A stretch of DNA of 58,617 nucleotides from Betaproteobacteria bacterium (GCA_005881595.1 VBBY01000033.1:1-58617); one strand, 5' to 3'; positions 41,352 through 51,700 are shown, counted from the first letter of the stretch. Program-made: numbers and translations. The notes: a model not told the origin generated them from the letters alone.

Positions 41352-41427
41352 TGGGGTGACCGATGGGACTCGAACCCACAACAACCGGAATCACAATCCG
41401 GGACTCTACCTGTGAGCTACGGTCACC
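41352..41427 (-). tRNA. tRNA-His (GTG)
   Basis: A full cloverleaf on the minus strand. The acceptor GTGACCG pairs with CGGTCAC. The extra G(-1) opposite C73, diagnostic of tRNA-His, is encoded. The anticodon loop TTGTGAT has GTG, the T arm is GGGTTCGAGTCCC, and CCA is encoded. It is the last of three tandem tRNAs. Confidence 0.97.
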
Positions 41428-41441
41428 GTCGTACGCTATTC

Positions 41442-41518
41442 TGGCCTGCCCGGCGGGACTCGAACCCACAACCCCCAGCTTAGAAGGCTGGAGCTCTATC
41501 CGGTTGAGCTACGGGCAG
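41442..41518 (-). tRNA. tRNA-Arg (TCT)
   Basis: A cloverleaf on the minus strand. The acceptor CTGCCCG pairs with CGGGCAG. The anticodon loop CTTCTAA between CCAGC and GCTGG has anticodon TCT, reading AGA/AGG. The T arm GGGTTCGAGTCCC and an encoded CCA are present. It is the middle gene of the cluster. Confidence 0.97.
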
Positions 41519-41538
41519 CCGCCGGGACGCCAAATCCA

Positions 41539-41615
41539 TGGTCGGGGTGGCGTGATTTGAACACGCGACATCTTGCTCCCAAAGCAAGCGCGCTACCAGG
41601 CTGCGCTACACCCCG
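41539..41615 (-). tRNA. tRNA-Pro (TGG)
   Basis: A cloverleaf on the minus strand beginning with C1 (CGGGGTG pairing CACCCCG), as bacterial tRNA-Pro does. The anticodon loop TTTGGGA has TGG, and A73 plus CCA are encoded. It is the first gene of the cluster, directly downstream of a good promoter. Confidence 0.97.
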
Positions 41616-41628
41616 AAAAAGGCGGCAA

Positions 41629-41657
41629 ATGATACTCTCGGACTATCAAGAGGGCAA
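41629..41657 (-). promoter_or_regulatory. Sigma-70 promoter of the tRNA cluster
   Basis: On the minus strand, TTGCCC (-35) is followed after exactly 17 bp by TATCAT (-10). The -10 ends 13 bp before the first base of tRNA-Pro. Spacing and position fit a stable-RNA promoter for the Pro-Arg-His operon. The dksA product encoded next door, with ppGpp, normally represses such promoters. Confidence 0.6.
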
Positions 41658-41726
41658 TTGAATTGCTTGCGGCAAGGGGCTATTTTCTGATACAAAGTCG
41701 CCTCTCTTTTTAGGGGTGCGCGTCGA

Positions 41727-42152
41727 ATGGCCGTAGAACTCACCAGGAAAAGCTTCACGCCTTACGCCGCCAAGAAGGGCGAGGAGTACATGAACGCCCG
41801 GCAGCGCGCGCATTTCCGCAAGATTCTCGAGGCGCTGAAAGCCGAGCTGTCGGAGGAGATCGACCGCACGGTGCACACCATGCAGGACGAGGCGACGGTG
41901 TTCGCCGACCCGAACGACCGCGCCAGCCAGGAGTCCGACATGGCGCTCGAGCTGCGCAACCGCGACCGCGAAAGGAAGCTGATCAAGAAGATCGACGAGA
42001 CCATCGCGCGCATCGACGCGAACGAGTACGGCTACTGCGAGAGCTGCGGCGTCGAGATCGGCCTCAAGCGGCTCGAGGCGCGCCCCACCGCGACCCTGTG
42101 CATCGACTGCAAGACGCTCGACGAGCTGCGCGAGCGCCAGGTCGCGAAGTAA
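41727..42152 (+). CDS. dksA: RNA polymerase-binding transcription factor DksA
   Basis: A 141-residue protein that enters the RNA polymerase secondary channel and, with ppGpp, redirects transcription in starvation. The coiled-coil tip keeps the key DPNDRA residues (D61, D64, A66); the zinc finger Cys are C104, C107, C125 and C128 (CESCGVEIG, CIDC). An AGGGGTG element precedes the ATG. A weak promoter-like pair lies at about 41667-41694. It converges on pnp with only 6 bp between stops. Confidence 0.96.
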   Translation: MAVELTRKSFTPYAAKKGEEYMNARQRAHFRKILEALKAELSEEIDRTVHTMQDEATVFADPNDRASQESDMALELRNRDRERKLIKKIDETIARIDANEYGYCESCGVEIGLKRLEARPTATLCIDCKTLDELRERQVAK

Positions 42153-42158
42153 GGAAGA

Positions 42159-44276
42159 CTACCCGCTTTGCTTCGCGGTTTCCTGAGGGCTGACTGCCTT
42201 CATGGACAGCCGTACTCTTCCCTTGTCGTCGGCTTCCAGCACCTTCACCTTCACGACCTGGCCTTCCTTCAGGTGATCGGCCACGGCGTTGACCCGCTCG
42301 TGGCTGATCTGCGAGATGTGCAGCAATCCGTCGCGCCCGGGCAGCACCTGCACGATGGCGCCGAAGTCCAGCAGCCGCAGCACCGTGCCTTCGTAGACCT
42401 TGCCGACCTCGACGTCCGCGGTCAGCTCCTGGATGCGCTTCTTCGCCGCCTCGCCGCCCTCGGCGGAGACGCAGGCGATCGACACGGTGCCGTCGTCCTC
42501 GATCTCGATGGTGGTGCCGGTCTCCTCCTGAATGCCGCGGATCACGACGCCGCCCTTGCCGATGACGTCGCGGATCTTGTCCGGGTTGATCTTGATCTTG
42601 ATGATGCGCGGCGCGTAGCTCGAGAGCTCGGCGCGCGATCCCTCGATCGCCTGCTTCATGATGCTCAGGATCTGCAGCCGGGCCTCGCGCGCCTGGTCGA
42701 GCGCCACCTTCATGATGCCCTTGTTGATCGACTCGATCTTCAGGTCCATCTGCAGCGCCGTGACGCCGCGCTCGGTGCCAGCGACCTTGAAGTCCATGTC
42801 GCCGAGGTGGTCCTCGTCGCCCAGGATGTCGGACAGCACCGCGAAGCGGTTGCCTTCCTTGATCAGGCCCATCGCGATCCCCGCCACGTGCGCCTTGACC
42901 GGAACGCCGGCATCCATCAGCGCCAGGCTGCCGCCGCAGACCGAGGCCATCGATGAAGAGCCGTTCGATTCGGTGATCTCGGAGACCACGCGGATCGAGT
43001 AGCCGAAGTCCTCCTGCGTCGGCAGCAGGCCGACCAGCGCCCGCTTGGCGAGGCGCCCGTGGCCGATCTCGCGGCGCTTGGGCGGGCCGACGCGGCCGGT
43101 CTCGCCGGTCGCATAGGGCGGCATGTTGTAATGAAGCATGAAGCGCTCGCGGTATTCGCCGGTGAGCGCGTCGATGATCTGCTCGTCGCGGCCGGTGCCG
43201 AGCGTCACGGTGACCAGCGCCTGCGTCTCGCCGCGAGTGAACAGCGCCGAGCCGTGAGTGCGCGGCAGCACGCCGACGCGCACGCCGATCGGCCGCACGG
43301 TACGCGTGTCGCGGCCGTCGATACGCGGCTCGCCGTCCAGGATCTGGCTGCGCACGATCTTCGACTCCAGGTTGAAGAAGATCTCCTTCACCGCGTTGGC
43401 GTCGAGCGTGCGGTTCGCCGCTGCGGCCTCGGCCGTCAGCTTCTCGAGGGTGCTCTTGCGGATTTCGACCAGTCGGTTGTTGCGCGCCTGCTTCTGCTTC
43501 ATGGCAAAGGCGGCGCGAAAGTCCTGCTCGGCAAGCTCGCCCACGCGCGCGATCAGCGCCTCGTTCTTCGCCGGGGGCTGCCACTCCCAGGCCGGCTTGC
43601 CGGCCTCTTCTGCCAGCTCATGGATGGCCTGGATCGCCGCCTGCATCTGCTCGTGGCCGAATCCCACCGCGCCGAGCATCACGTCCTCGGGCAGCTCGAG
43701 CGCCTCGGATTCCACCATCAGCACGCCCTGCTCGGTCCCGGCGACGACCAGGTTGAGCTGCGACTCCTTCAGCTGGCTCATCGTCGGGTTGACGACGTAC
43801 TGGCCGTTGACGTAGCCGATCCGGCACGCGCCGATCGGGCCGTTGAAAGGAATGCCGGAAAGCGTCAGCGCCGCCGAGACGGCGAGCATCGCCGGGATAT
43901 CGGAATCGACCTCGGGATTGAGCGACAGCACCGTGGCGACCACCTGCACCTCGCTGAAGAAGCCGTCCGGGAACAGGGGCCGGATCGGCCGGTCGATCAG
44001 CCGGGAGGTCAGCGTCTCCTTCTCGGAGGGACGGCCCTCGCGCTTGAAGAAGCCGCCGGGAATCTTGCCTGCGGCGTAGGTCTTCTCGACGTAATCGACC
44101 GTGAGGGGGAACCAGTCCTGCCCGGTGCGCGGCTCCTTCGCCGCGACGACCGTCGCGAGCACGACCGTGTCGTCCATGGTGCAAACCACGGCGCCATGCG
44201 CCTGCCGCGCGATCTCGCCGGTTTCCAGGCTCACCTGGTGGCTGCCGTAGGGGAAAGCCTTCTTGAGGGGGTTCAA
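42159..44276 (-). CDS. pnp: Polyribonucleotide nucleotidyltransferase (PNPase)
   Basis: A 705-residue phosphorolytic 3'-5' exoribonuclease and degradosome component. Two RNase PH domains ([57 protein letters not shown]) flank a helical linker. A KH domain ([14 protein letters not shown], near 560) and an S1 domain ([21 protein letters not shown], near 625) follow. The start appears to be TTG (44276), giving the usual MNPLKKAF. Only 10 bp separate it from rpsO, leaving no room for an RNase III leader hairpin. Confidence 0.96.
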   Translation of the reverse strand: MNPLKKAFPYGSHQVSLETGEIARQAHGAVVCTMDDTVVLATVVAAKEPRTGQDWFPLTVDYVEKTYAAGKIPGGFFKREGRPSEKETLTSRLIDRPIRPLFPDGFFSEVQVVATVLSLNPEVDSDIPAMLAVSAALTLSGIPFNGPIGACRIGYVNGQYVVNPTMSQLKESQLNLVVAGTEQGVLMVESEALELPEDVMLGAVGFGHEQMQAAIQAIHELAEEAGKPAWEWQPPAKNEALIARVGELAEQDFRAAFAMKQKQARNNRLVEIRKSTLEKLTAEAAAANRTLDANAVKEIFFNLESKIVRSQILDGEPRIDGRDTRTVRPIGVRVGVLPRTHGSALFTRGETQALVTVTLGTGRDEQIIDALTGEYRERFMLHYNMPPYATGETGRVGPPKRREIGHGRLAKRALVGLLPTQEDFGYSIRVVSEITESNGSSSMASVCGGSLALMDAGVPVKAHVAGIAMGLIKEGNRFAVLSDILGDEDHLGDMDFKVAGTERGVTALQMDLKIESINKGIMKVALDQAREARLQILSIMKQAIEGSRAELSSYAPRIIKIKINPDKIRDVIGKGGVVIRGIQEETGTTIEIEDDGTVSIACVSAEGGEAAKKRIQELTADVEVGKVYEGTVLRLLDFGAIVQVLPGRDGLLHISQISHERVNAVADHLKEGQVVKVKVLEADDKGRVRLSMKAVSPQETAKQSG

Positions 44277-44286
44277 AGGGGCAAAC

Positions 44287-44556
44287 CTACTTGCGCAGAT
44301 TGAGCCGCTCGATCAGGCCGCGATACTTGTCCGCGTCCTTGCGCCTGAGATAGTCGAGCAGCTTGCGCCGCTGGCTCACCAGCTTGAGGAGCCCGCGCCG
44401 CGAATGAAAATCCTTGACGTGGGTCTTGAAGTGCTCGGCGAGGCCGTTGATGCGCTCGGTCAGCAGCGCGACCTGCACCTCGGGCGACCCGGTATCGTTG
44501 CCTGCCCGCTGATGCTGCTTGACCACCTGCGCTTTCTGCGCTACCTGCAATGCCAT
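44287..44556 (-). CDS. rpsO: 30S ribosomal protein S15
   Basis: An 89-residue four-helix protein binding the central domain of 16S rRNA. The family signature runs from [18 protein letters not shown] through [31 protein letters not shown] (residues 20-70). The length is exactly typical. It lies 18 bp after truB and immediately before pnp, the conserved rpsO-pnp pair. Confidence 0.97.
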   Translation of the reverse strand: MALQVAQKAQVVKQHQRAGNDTGSPEVQVALLTERINGLAEHFKTHVKDFHSRRGLLKLVSQRRKLLDYLRRKDADKYRGLIERLNLRK

Positions 44557-44574
44557 TTCGCATCGTCTCCACTG

Positions 44575-45480
44575 TTAAGGCGGCGATTCTAACTGATTGC
44601 CAGCCGCTTGCATCGTCGCCGTGAGCCGCAGCGGCTTCAAGGCGCCCGCAGCGTCGGCCTTGCCCAGCCCGATCACGCTGCCGTCGGGCCGCAGCAGCGC
44701 GAAGATCCCCGCCGCGAGGCCCGGCATGCAGAGCGCCTGGCCTTTGCGCAAGCGCGCCTCCTCCGCCGCATCGAGCCGCCTCTGCGGCAGTTCGCCCACC
44801 AGCGCTCCCAAGGGCAGGAGGCGCTCGCGACGCCCGGCTTCCTGCAGGGCGGTCAGCGCCTCGAGGGTCACGGCATCGACCACCCGAAACGGCCCGCAAC
44901 CAATCCGCCTGAGCGCGGTGAGATGAGCGCCGGTCCCCAGGGCGTTGCCGATATCTTCGGCCAGGGTCCGGATATAAGTCCCCTTGCTGCAGCGAACCCG
45001 AATCTGCAGCGCGGGCGACTCGAAAGCCAGTTTTTCCAGTTCAAAGATCTGCACCGGGCGCGCTTTGCGCTCGACCGTCTCGCCGCGCCGCGCCAGCTTG
45101 TAGAGCGGAACGCCGCCGCGCTTGAGCGCCGAGTGCATCGGCGGCAGCTGCTCGATTGCGCCACGAAAGCGCGCCAGCACGGAAAGCACTGCGCCGTTCG
45201 AGACCTCGACCGCCTTTTTCTCCAGCAGCCGGCCTTCGGCATCTGCGGTGCTGGTGCGCTCTCCCAGCTTCAAGCTCGCGAGGTATTCCTTGTCGGCGTC
45301 GAGCTGCGGGCCGGCGAACTTGGTGGCCTCCCCGAAAAGCACCACCAGCAGGCCCGAGGCGAGCGGATCGAGGGTTCCGGCGTGGCCCGCTTTCTCAGCG
45401 CAGAAGATTCTCTTCACGTCCTGCAAAACCCGGTTCGAGCTGACGCCGACCGGCTTGTCGAGCAGCAGGGCGCCGTCCAT
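44575..45480 (-). CDS. truB: tRNA pseudouridine-55 synthase
   Basis: A 301-residue enzyme forming pseudouridine 55 in the T loop of tRNAs. It begins DGALLLDKPVGVSSN; the catalytic Asp lies in GHAGTLDPLASGLL. RVRCSKGTYIRTLAEDIG and a C-terminal PUA-like domain are present. The rbfA stop directly abuts its ATG. Confidence 0.96.
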   Translation of the reverse strand: MDGALLLDKPVGVSSNRVLQDVKRIFCAEKAGHAGTLDPLASGLLVVLFGEATKFAGPQLDADKEYLASLKLGERTSTADAEGRLLEKKAVEVSNGAVLSVLARFRGAIEQLPPMHSALKRGGVPLYKLARRGETVERKARPVQIFELEKLAFESPALQIRVRCSKGTYIRTLAEDIGNALGTGAHLTALRRIGCGPFRVVDAVTLEALTALQEAGRRERLLPLGALVGELPQRRLDAAEEARLRKGQALCMPGLAAGIFALLRPDGSVIGLGKADAAGALKPLRLTATMQAAGNQLESPP

Positions 45481-45831
45481 CTACTTCTTGGGCCTGACGC
45501 TGTCGATCAGCTGCGACAGGCGATCGGCGCGCGCGATCGACTCGTCGTACTGGAAGCGCAGCTCCGGCATGCTGTAGAGCGTGACGCGCTTCGCGAGCCG
45601 GGAGCGCAGGAACCCGGCAGCGCGCTTCAGTCCCTGCGCCGCGGCCCCGGCCTGCCCGGCGTCGAGGCAGGTGAAATACACCAGGGCATGGGACATGTCG
45701 GGCGAGACGTCCACCGAGGTGATGGTCAGCATGCCGACCCGGGGGTCGCGCAGCTCCCGGTAAAGCAGATCGGACAGCTCGCGCTGGATCAGATCGCCGA
45801 TTTTCTGCGGGCGCCCCTGGCCTCGCTTCAC
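45481..45831 (-). CDS. rbfA: 30S ribosome-binding factor A
   Basis: A 116-residue KH-like cold-shock and 16S maturation factor. Features are [23 protein letters not shown], the [11 protein letters not shown] strand and LRSRLAKRV, with PELRF-x-YDES near the end. The frame is open upstream within infB; the GTG at 45831 overlaps the infB stop as GTGA and gives the usual [11 protein letters not shown] start. Confidence 0.94.
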   Translation of the reverse strand: MKRGQGRPQKIGDLIQRELSDLLYRELRDPRVGMLTITSVDVSPDMSHALVYFTCLDAGQAGAAAQGLKRAAGFLRSRLAKRVTLYSMPELRFQYDESIARADRLSQLIDSVRPKK

Positions 45832-48329
45832 AGCGACCTTGCGACCTCCTGCACTTCGAACACCTCGAGCTGGTCGCCTTCCTTGAGGTCGGAGAAATTC
45901 TTCAGCGACATGCCGCACTCGAAGCCGGCCTTGACCTCGCGCACGTCGTCCTTGAAGCGCCTGAGCGAGTCGATGTCGCCGCTGTGGATGACGACGTTGT
46001 CGCGCAGCACGCGCACTTGCGCGCCGCGCTTGACCGCGCCCTCGAGCACGTAGCAGCCGGCGACCGTGCCGATCTTGGAGATGCGGAACACCTGCCGGAC
46101 TTCCACCATGCCGATCACGGCCTCCTTGCGCTCCGGCGCCAGCATGCCGGAGAGCGCCGCCTTCATCTCCTCGACCGCGTCGTAAATGATGTTGTAGTAG
46201 CGCAGCTGGATTCCCGCCGACTCGGCGAGCTTGCGCGCCGCGGCGTCGGCGCGGGTGTTGAAGCCGATGATCACGGCACGCGAGGCCATCGCCAGGTTCA
46301 CGTCGGACTCGGTAATGCCGCCGACGCCGGCGTGCACCACGCTGACCTTGACCTCGTCGGTGGCGAGCCGGGTGAGCGCGTGCACCAGGGCCTCCTGCGA
46401 GCCCTGCACGTCGGACTTGATGACCAGCGCGAGCACTTTCTTCTCGCCCTCGCCCATCTGCTCGAACACGTTCTCGAGCTTCGCGGCCTGCTGCTTGGCG
46501 AGCTTCACGTCGCGGAACCTGCCCTGGCGGAACAGCGCGATCTCGCGCGCCTTGCGCTCATCGGTGAGCACCATCATGTCTTCGCCGGCGGCCGGCACTT
46601 CGGACAGTCCCTGGATCTCCACCGGGATGGAGGGGCCGGCCGACTGCACCGGCTTGCCGTTTTCGTCGAGCATCGCGCGCACGCGGCCGTACACCGCCCC
46701 GGTCAGGGCGATGTCGCCCCGGTGCAGGGTTCCGGACTGCACCAGCAGCGTGGCCACCGGGCCGCGGCCCTTGTCTAGCCGCGCCTCGATGACGACGCCT
46801 CTCGCCGGCGCGCCGACGGGCGCCTTGAGCTCCAGCACTTCAGCCTGCAGCAGCAGCTGCTCGAGCAGCTCGTCGACACCCTTGCCGGTTTTCGCCGAGA
46901 CGAGGACGATGGGCGAATCGCCGCCGTACTCCTCCGGCACGACGCCGTGGCCGAGGAGCTCCTGCTTGACCTTCTCGGGGTTGGCCTCGTGCTTGTCGAT
47001 CTTGTTGATCGCCACCACCAGCGGCACTTCGGCGGCCTTGGCATGGTTGATCGCTTCCACGGTCTGCGGCATGACGCCGTCATCCGCGGCGACGACCAGG
47101 ACCACGATGTCGGTGACCTTCGCGCCGCGCGCGCGCATGGCGGTAAAGGCCTCGTGGCCGGGGGTGTCGAGGAAGGTCACCACGCCGCGCGGCGTCTCGA
47201 CGTGATAGGCGCCGATATGCTGCGTGATCCCGCCGGCCTCCCCGGCCGCCACCTTCGTGCGCCGGATGTAGTCGAGGAGCGAGGTCTTGCCGTGATCGAC
47301 GTGTCCCATCACGGTCACCACCGGCGGGCGCGGCAGCGCCTCGGTCGCGGGCTGCGCGTCGGTCTCGACGAGATAGGACTCCGGATCGTCCAGCTTCGCC
47401 GGCTTGGCCTTGTGGCCCATCTCCTCGACCACGATCATCGCCGTCTCCTGGTCGAGCACCTGGTTGATGGTGGCCATGGTGCCGAGCTTCATCAGGGCCT
47501 TGATGACCTCGGCGGCCTTCACCGACATGCGGTGAGCCAGCTCGCCGACGGCAATGGTCTCGGGCACCGCGATCTCGCGCACCATCGGCTCGGTGGGCTG
47601 CGCGAACGTCGTTTCGCCGCCGCCGCCCTTGTGGCGGGTACCGCCGCGCACATGCCAGCCTCCCACGCCGCCGCCGGCGTCGCCGCGGGTCTTGATCTGG
47701 CGCCGGCGCACGGAGTCGTCGCGCAGCACCGTGGTGGGCTTCGCCTTCTTCGGCTTCTTGTCGGTCTTCGCTTCCGCTGCCTTGGGCGCGTGCAGCGTGG
47801 TAGCAGCTGCCGGAGCGGCTTCAGCGACTTTCTGGTCGGCCTGCTTTTGCTCGGCCTCCCGGCGTTCGCGTTCCTGCTTCTCGCGCAGCTCGGCGGCCTG
47901 CAGCTCCGCGAGCTGCTGCTCGCGACGCGCTTCCTCTTCGCGCAGCTCCAGCTCGCGAACATCGACGCTTGGTGCGGCCGCAGGCGGCGGTGGAGCCTCC
48001 GCCGCGACCGCGGCGGCCGTGACCTCGGCCGGATCGCGCTTCACGAAGACGCGCTTCTTTCGCACCTCGACCTGCACCGTGCGGTACTTGCCGGTGGCAT
48101 CGGTCTTGCGGATCTCGCTGGTCTGCTTGCGGGTCAGCGTGATCTTGTTCTTGCTCTCGACGGAGCCGTGCGTGCGGCGCAGGTATTCCAGCAGCCGCGA
48201 CTTGTCCTGGTCGCTGAGCGAGTCCTCGGGCACGCGCTTTTCCACCCCGGCCGCGCGCAGCTGCTCGAGCAGCACCGAGGGCGGCACCTTCAGCTCGCTC
48301 GCAAACTGGGCGACGCTGGTCTGCGCCAC
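45828..48329 (-). CDS. infB: Translation initiation factor IF-2
   Basis: An 833-residue GTPase delivering fMet-tRNA to the 30S subunit. The N-terminal subdomain ([19 protein letters not shown]) is followed by a charged Ala/Glu/Lys-rich linker (about 110-200). The GTPase core starts near 335 with GHVDHGKT (about 341-348), then DTPGHEAF and NKIDK. Domains II, III and the C-terminal fMet-binding domain ([15 protein letters not shown]) complete it. The start is GTG, 1 bp after the nusA stop. Confidence 0.97.
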   Translation of the reverse strand: MAQTSVAQFASELKVPPSVLLEQLRAAGVEKRVPEDSLSDQDKSRLLEYLRRTHGSVESKNKITLTRKQTSEIRKTDATGKYRTVQVEVRKKRVFVKRDPAEVTAAAVAAEAPPPPAAAPSVDVRELELREEEARREQQLAELQAAELREKQERERREAEQKQADQKVAEAAPAAATTLHAPKAAEAKTDKKPKKAKPTTVLRDDSVRRRQIKTRGDAGGGVGGWHVRGGTRHKGGGGETTFAQPTEPMVREIAVPETIAVGELAHRMSVKAAEVIKALMKLGTMATINQVLDQETAMIVVEEMGHKAKPAKLDDPESYLVETDAQPATEALPRPPVVTVMGHVDHGKTSLLDYIRRTKVAAGEAGGITQHIGAYHVETPRGVVTFLDTPGHEAFTAMRARGAKVTDIVVLVVAADDGVMPQTVEAINHAKAAEVPLVVAINKIDKHEANPEKVKQELLGHGVVPEEYGGDSPIVLVSAKTGKGVDELLEQLLLQAEVLELKAPVGAPARGVVIEARLDKGRGPVATLLVQSGTLHRGDIALTGAVYGRVRAMLDENGKPVQSAGPSIPVEIQGLSEVPAAGEDMMVLTDERKAREIALFRQGRFRDVKLAKQQAAKLENVFEQMGEGEKKVLALVIKSDVQGSQEALVHALTRLATDEVKVSVVHAGVGGITESDVNLAMASRAVIIGFNTRADAAARKLAESAGIQLRYYNIIYDAVEEMKAALSGMLAPERKEAVIGMVEVRQVFRISKIGTVAGCYVLEGAVKRGAQVRVLRDNVVIHSGDIDSLRRFKDDVREVKAGFECGMSLKNFSDLKEGDQLEVFEVQEVARSL

Positions 48330-48330
48330 G

Positions 48331-49863
48331 TTACGCGGCCTCCTGCTTCTTGGCCGGCTTCTCGGCCTCGTTCCCGGCCTGCTTGTCCTCGAACCAGTGC
48401 GCGCGCGCCGCCATGATCAGCTTTTTGGCCTTGTCCTCGTCCAGCTGCGAGATCTCCGACAGCTCGTCGACCGCCAGATCCGCCAGGTCGTCGCGGGTCT
48501 TGATGCCGGCCTCGGCGAGCTTGGCGGCGAGCTGCGTGTCCATCCCCTCGAGCTTCAGCAGCTCCGGGTCGATGCCCTCGACCTTCTCTTCGTTGGCGAT
48601 CGCCGCGACCAGCAGGGCGTTGCGCGCGCGGGTGCGCAGCTCGTTCACCGTGCCCTCGTCGAACGCCTCGATCTCGAGCAGCTCGTTGATCGGGACGTAC
48701 GCCACCTCCTCGAGCGTCGAGAAGCCCTCCTGGATCAGGATGTCGGCGACCTCCTCGTCGACGTCGAGCCTCTCCATGAAATGGCCCTTGATGCGGCCGC
48801 TTTCCTCCTGCTGCTTCTTGTTCGATTCGTCTTCGGTCATCAGGTTGATCTGCCAGCCGGTGAGCTCGGAGGCGAGCCGCACGTTCTGGCCGTTGCGGCC
48901 GATCGCCACCGCGAGGTTCTCCTCGTCGACGACCACGTCCATGGCGTGCTTTTCCTCGTCGACGACGATCGAGGATACCTCGGCGGGCGCGAGGGCGCCG
49001 ATCACGAACTGCGCCGGATCGGCCGACCAAAGCACGATGTCTACGCGCTCGCCGGCGAGCTCCTGCGTCACGGCCTGCACGCGCGAGCCGCGCATGCCGA
49101 CGCAGGTGCCGATCGGGTCGATGCGCTTGTCGTTGGTGAAGACCGCGATCTTCGCGCGCACGCCGGGGTCGCGCGCCGCGGACTTGATCTCGAGCAGGCC
49201 TTCCTCGATCTCCGGCACCTCGAGCTCGAACAGCTTCATGATGAACTGCGGCGCGGTGCGCGACAGGACCAGCTGCGGGCCGCGCGCCTGGCGGTCGATC
49301 TTCATCACCCAGGCGCGCACCCGGTCGCCGACCCTGAGGTTCTCCTTCGGGACCATGTGCTCGCGCGGCAGCAGCGCCTCCAGCCGGCCGGATTCGATGA
49401 TGGCGCTGCCGCGCTCCATGCGCTTCACCGTGCCGGTGACCAGCTCGTCGCCGCGGGACAGGAAGTCGTTCAGGATCTGCTCGCGCTCGGCGTCGCGGAT
49501 GCGCTGCAGGATCACCTGCTTCGCGGTCTGCGCGCCGATGCGGCCGAACTCGACCGGCTCGAGCGGCTCCTCGATGAAGTCCTCCAGCTTGATATCCGAT
49601 TTGCGCTTCTGCGCTTCCGACAGCGGGATCTGCGCCGGCGGCACCTCGAGCGCATCGTCGGGCACCACCTTCCAGCGCCGGAACGACTCGTAGGCTCCGG
49701 TGTTGCGGTCGACGTGCACGCGCACGTCGATATCCTCGGAATACTTTTTCTTGGTCGCCGAGGCGAGCGCCATTTCGAGGGCGCCGAAGACGATGTCGCG
49801 CGGCACGTTCTTCTCGCGCGCGAGTACATCCACCAGCATCACCAGTTCACGGTTCCCTGTCAC
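48331..49863 (-). CDS. nusA: Transcription termination/antitermination factor NusA
   Basis: A 510-residue RNA polymerase-binding factor. The N-terminal domain has [17 protein letters not shown] and FRRWKVV; an S1 domain (about 135-200, [14 protein letters not shown]), KH1 and KH2 ([30 protein letters not shown]) follow. Two C-terminal acidic repeats (about 365-435 and 440-500) are both present, as in E. coli. The GTG at 49863 is preferred, giving [14 protein letters not shown], with GAGGA just upstream. Confidence 0.96.
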   Translation of the reverse strand: MTGNRELVMLVDVLAREKNVPRDIVFGALEMALASATKKKYSEDIDVRVHVDRNTGAYESFRRWKVVPDDALEVPPAQIPLSEAQKRKSDIKLEDFIEEPLEPVEFGRIGAQTAKQVILQRIRDAEREQILNDFLSRGDELVTGTVKRMERGSAIIESGRLEALLPREHMVPKENLRVGDRVRAWVMKIDRQARGPQLVLSRTAPQFIMKLFELEVPEIEEGLLEIKSAARDPGVRAKIAVFTNDKRIDPIGTCVGMRGSRVQAVTQELAGERVDIVLWSADPAQFVIGALAPAEVSSIVVDEEKHAMDVVVDEENLAVAIGRNGQNVRLASELTGWQINLMTEDESNKKQQEESGRIKGHFMERLDVDEEVADILIQEGFSTLEEVAYVPINELLEIEAFDEGTVNELRTRARNALLVAAIANEEKVEGIDPELLKLEGMDTQLAAKLAEAGIKTRDDLADLAVDELSEISQLDEDKAKKLIMAARAHWFEDKQAGNEAEKPAKKQEAA

Positions 49864-49870
49864 GACATCC

Positions 49871-50305
49871 TCACAATTCCGGTACCAGGCGCGCGCGCTC
49901 GACATCCTCGAGCGTCAGCCGCACCGTCTGCCCTTCGAGCTCCATGCTCACCTGCCCGCCCTCCGCGCCGCGCAGCACGCCTACGAACCGGCGCCGGCCG
50001 CTCGCGTCGGGCGTACGCATTCTCACGTCCGCCTTGTGCCCGGCAAAGCGCGCGAAATCGCGCGCCTTGCGCAACGCCCGGTCCAGGCCCGGCGAGGACA
50101 CTTCCAGCCGCTCGTAGTCCACCCCTTCCACCGCCAGCAGGCGCGTCAGGTGCCGGCTCACGGCGGCGCAATCCTCGAGGTCGACGCCGCCCGGCTTGTC
50201 GATGAACAGGCGCAGCAACCTCCCGCCGTTCGACGCCTGCACGTCGACCAGCTCGTATCCCAGCCCGGCCACCGCCGGCTCCATCACCGCCTCAAGCGCT
50301 GCCAT
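49871..50305 (-). CDS. rimP: Ribosome maturation factor RimP
   Basis: A 144-residue 30S assembly factor. The N-terminal domain ([37 protein letters not shown]) and the diagnostic [13 protein letters not shown] motif are clear; a C-terminal SH3-like domain follows. The ATG at 50305 (MAALEAVM) is the family start. Only about 30 bp separate it from the terminator of the upstream rluB gene, so its promoter is not obvious. Confidence 0.95.
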   Translation of the reverse strand: MAALEAVMEPAVAGLGYELVDVQASNGGRLLRLFIDKPGGVDLEDCAAVSRHLTRLLAVEGVDYERLEVSSPGLDRALRKARDFARFAGHKADVRMRTPDASGRRRFVGVLRGAEGGQVSMELEGQTVRLTLEDVERARLVPEL

Positions 50306-50332
50306 GGACGCGTCATCGCGGGCGCCGCAAAC

Positions 50333-50353
50333 AAAAAATGGGCCGAAGCCCAT
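50333..50353 (-). terminator. Rho-independent terminator after rluB
   Basis: On the minus strand, ATGGGC-TTCG-GCCCAT forms a 6-bp stem with the very stable UUCG tetraloop, followed by TTTTTT. It lies 17 bp after the rluB stop and 28 bp before the rimP ATG. It should separate the trpS-scp-rluB transcript from rimP-nusA-infB, or act as an attenuator between them. Confidence 0.85.
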
Positions 50354-50370
50354 CTTTTGACGCGGTGCCG

Positions 50371-51072
50371 CTAAAGCGTTGGAAGTTTAACCGTATTTGG
50401 CACCTCGCGCCACTGCCCCGGCGCCAAATCGCGCGGCAGCTCGATCGGGCCGTAGCGGATGCGGATCAAACGGCTGACTCGGGCGCCGACCGCCTCGAAC
50501 AAGCGCCGCACTTCGCGTTTGCGACCCTCTCTGAGCACCACCCGGTACCAGCGGTTGGCGCCGCCCGCGGTGCGCCTGTCCGCCGGGGCAACGCGCTCAA
50601 ACGCAGCGCGCCCATCATCGAGCTCGACGCCTCCCGTCAGCTTCTCAAGATCCTCTTTTTTAAGAATGCCTTGAACGCGCACGGCGTACTCCCGCTCGAT
50701 TTCGTAACGCGGGTGCATCAGGCGGTTGGCGAGCTCGCCGGAATCGGTCAGCAGCAGCAGGCCCGAGCTGTTGATATCCAGCCGCCCCACCGCCACCCAC
50801 CTGCCTGGCGGCAGCCGCGAAAAGACGGTAGGACGTCCTTCCGGGTCGCTACGGGTCACCAGCTCGCCTTCGGGCTTGTGATACACCAGGACGCGAGCCG
50901 GCTGCTCGGCGGGCAGGCTTACGACTTTACCGTCGATGGTGATTTCGTCTGCAGGGAGCGCACGATCGCCAAGCCTGGCGGTCCGCCCGGCGACGCAAAC
51001 CCGGCCCGCTTCGATCCAGGACTCGATTTCGCGCCGCGAGCCATGACCAGCCGCAGCCAGGAGCTTCTGCAG
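50371..51072 (-). CDS. rluB: 23S rRNA pseudouridine synthase (RluB/RsuA family), start uncertain
   Basis: The catalytic domain carries GRLDINSSGLLLLT with the nucleophilic Asp, followed by EREY and GRKREVRRL. An N-terminal S4 RNA-binding domain is encoded in the same frame (RLQKLLAAAGHGSRREIESW, then RVCVAGR), so the protein is not truncated. However, between the in-frame stop at 51196-51198 and the GTG at 50886 there is no ATG, GTG or TTG. The CTG at 51072, 7 bases after a GAGG element, is offered as the start; ATT at 51129 or an undetected frameshift are alternatives. RluB modifies U2605-type sites in 23S rRNA. It lies directly after scpB, as in relatives. Confidence 0.8.
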   Translation of the reverse strand: MQKLLAAAGHGSRREIESWIEAGRVCVAGRTARLGDRALPADEITIDGKVVSLPAEQPARVLVYHKPEGELVTRSDPEGRPTVFSRLPPGRWVAVGRLDINSSGLLLLTDSGELANRLMHPRYEIEREYAVRVQGILKKEDLEKLTGGVELDDGRAAFERVAPADRRTAGGANRWYRVVLREGRKREVRRLFEAVGARVSRLIRIRYGPIELPRDLAPGQWREVPNTVKLPTL

Positions 51073-51088
51073 CCGCTCGCCTCGCGGC

Positions 51089-51700
51089 TTAGCCGTCGGT
51101 TCCGGTGGCGGCTTGTTCCGGCTCGGAATCGGCGGCTCGCTGCCCGGCGTCGGCCACCACCGGACGCTCGAGCTGAAGGGTTTTGGCGATTTCCTCTAGC
51201 GGCGGCAGCTCCTCCAGCGTGCGCAGCCCGAGATCGTCGAGAAACTTGCGGGTGGTGGCGTAAAGCGCCGGCCGGCCCGGCGTCTCGCGCTGGCCCACGG
51301 CGTCGATCCAGCCGCGGTTCTCCAGCGTCTGGATGATCTGGCCGGAAACCGTCACGCCGCGGATGTCCTCGATGTCGCCGCGGGTCACCGGCTGGCGGTA
51401 AGCGATGATGGCCAGGGTTTCCATGACGGCGCGGGAGTAGCGCGGCGGCTTTTCGGGGAACAGGCGCTCGACGTACGGCCTGAATTCGGCGCGGGTCTGG
51501 AACCGCCAGCCGCTCGCCAGGCTGACCAGCTCCACCCCGCGGCCGTTCCATTCCTCGCGCAGCTCGGCGAGCAGCTGCCGCAGCGTCTCGGCGCCCACCT
51601 CGTCGTCGAACAGCCGCTTGAGCTCCGCTACGCCGAGGGGCTCCTGCGACGCGAGCAGCACCGCCTCGAGGATGCGCTTCGCCTCAGCCGGGTTGGGCAT
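51089..51700 (-). CDS. scpB: Segregation and condensation protein B
   Basis: A 203-residue protein of paired winged-helix domains. Markers are [13 protein letters not shown] near the start, [24 protein letters not shown] and TLENRGWI with GRPALYATT. It binds ScpA and, through it, the SMC heads. The C-terminal 25 residues are low-complexity. The start overlaps scpA by 17 bp. Confidence 0.95.
   Translation of the reverse strand: MPNPAEAKRILEAVLLASQEPLGVAELKRLFDDEVGAETLRQLLAELREEWNGRGVELVSLASGWRFQTRAEFRPYVERLFPEKPPRYSRAVMETLAIIAYRQPVTRGDIEDIRGVTVSGQIIQTLENRGWIDAVGQRETPGRPALYATTRKFLDDLGLRTLEELPPLEEIAKTLQLERPVVADAGQRAADSEPEQAATGTDG

Noticed and set aside
42153-42180. Bidirectional terminator between dksA and pnp
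   Set aside because: The stops are 6 bp apart and the only stem (CCGC/GCGG) is 4 bp and without a clean T-run.
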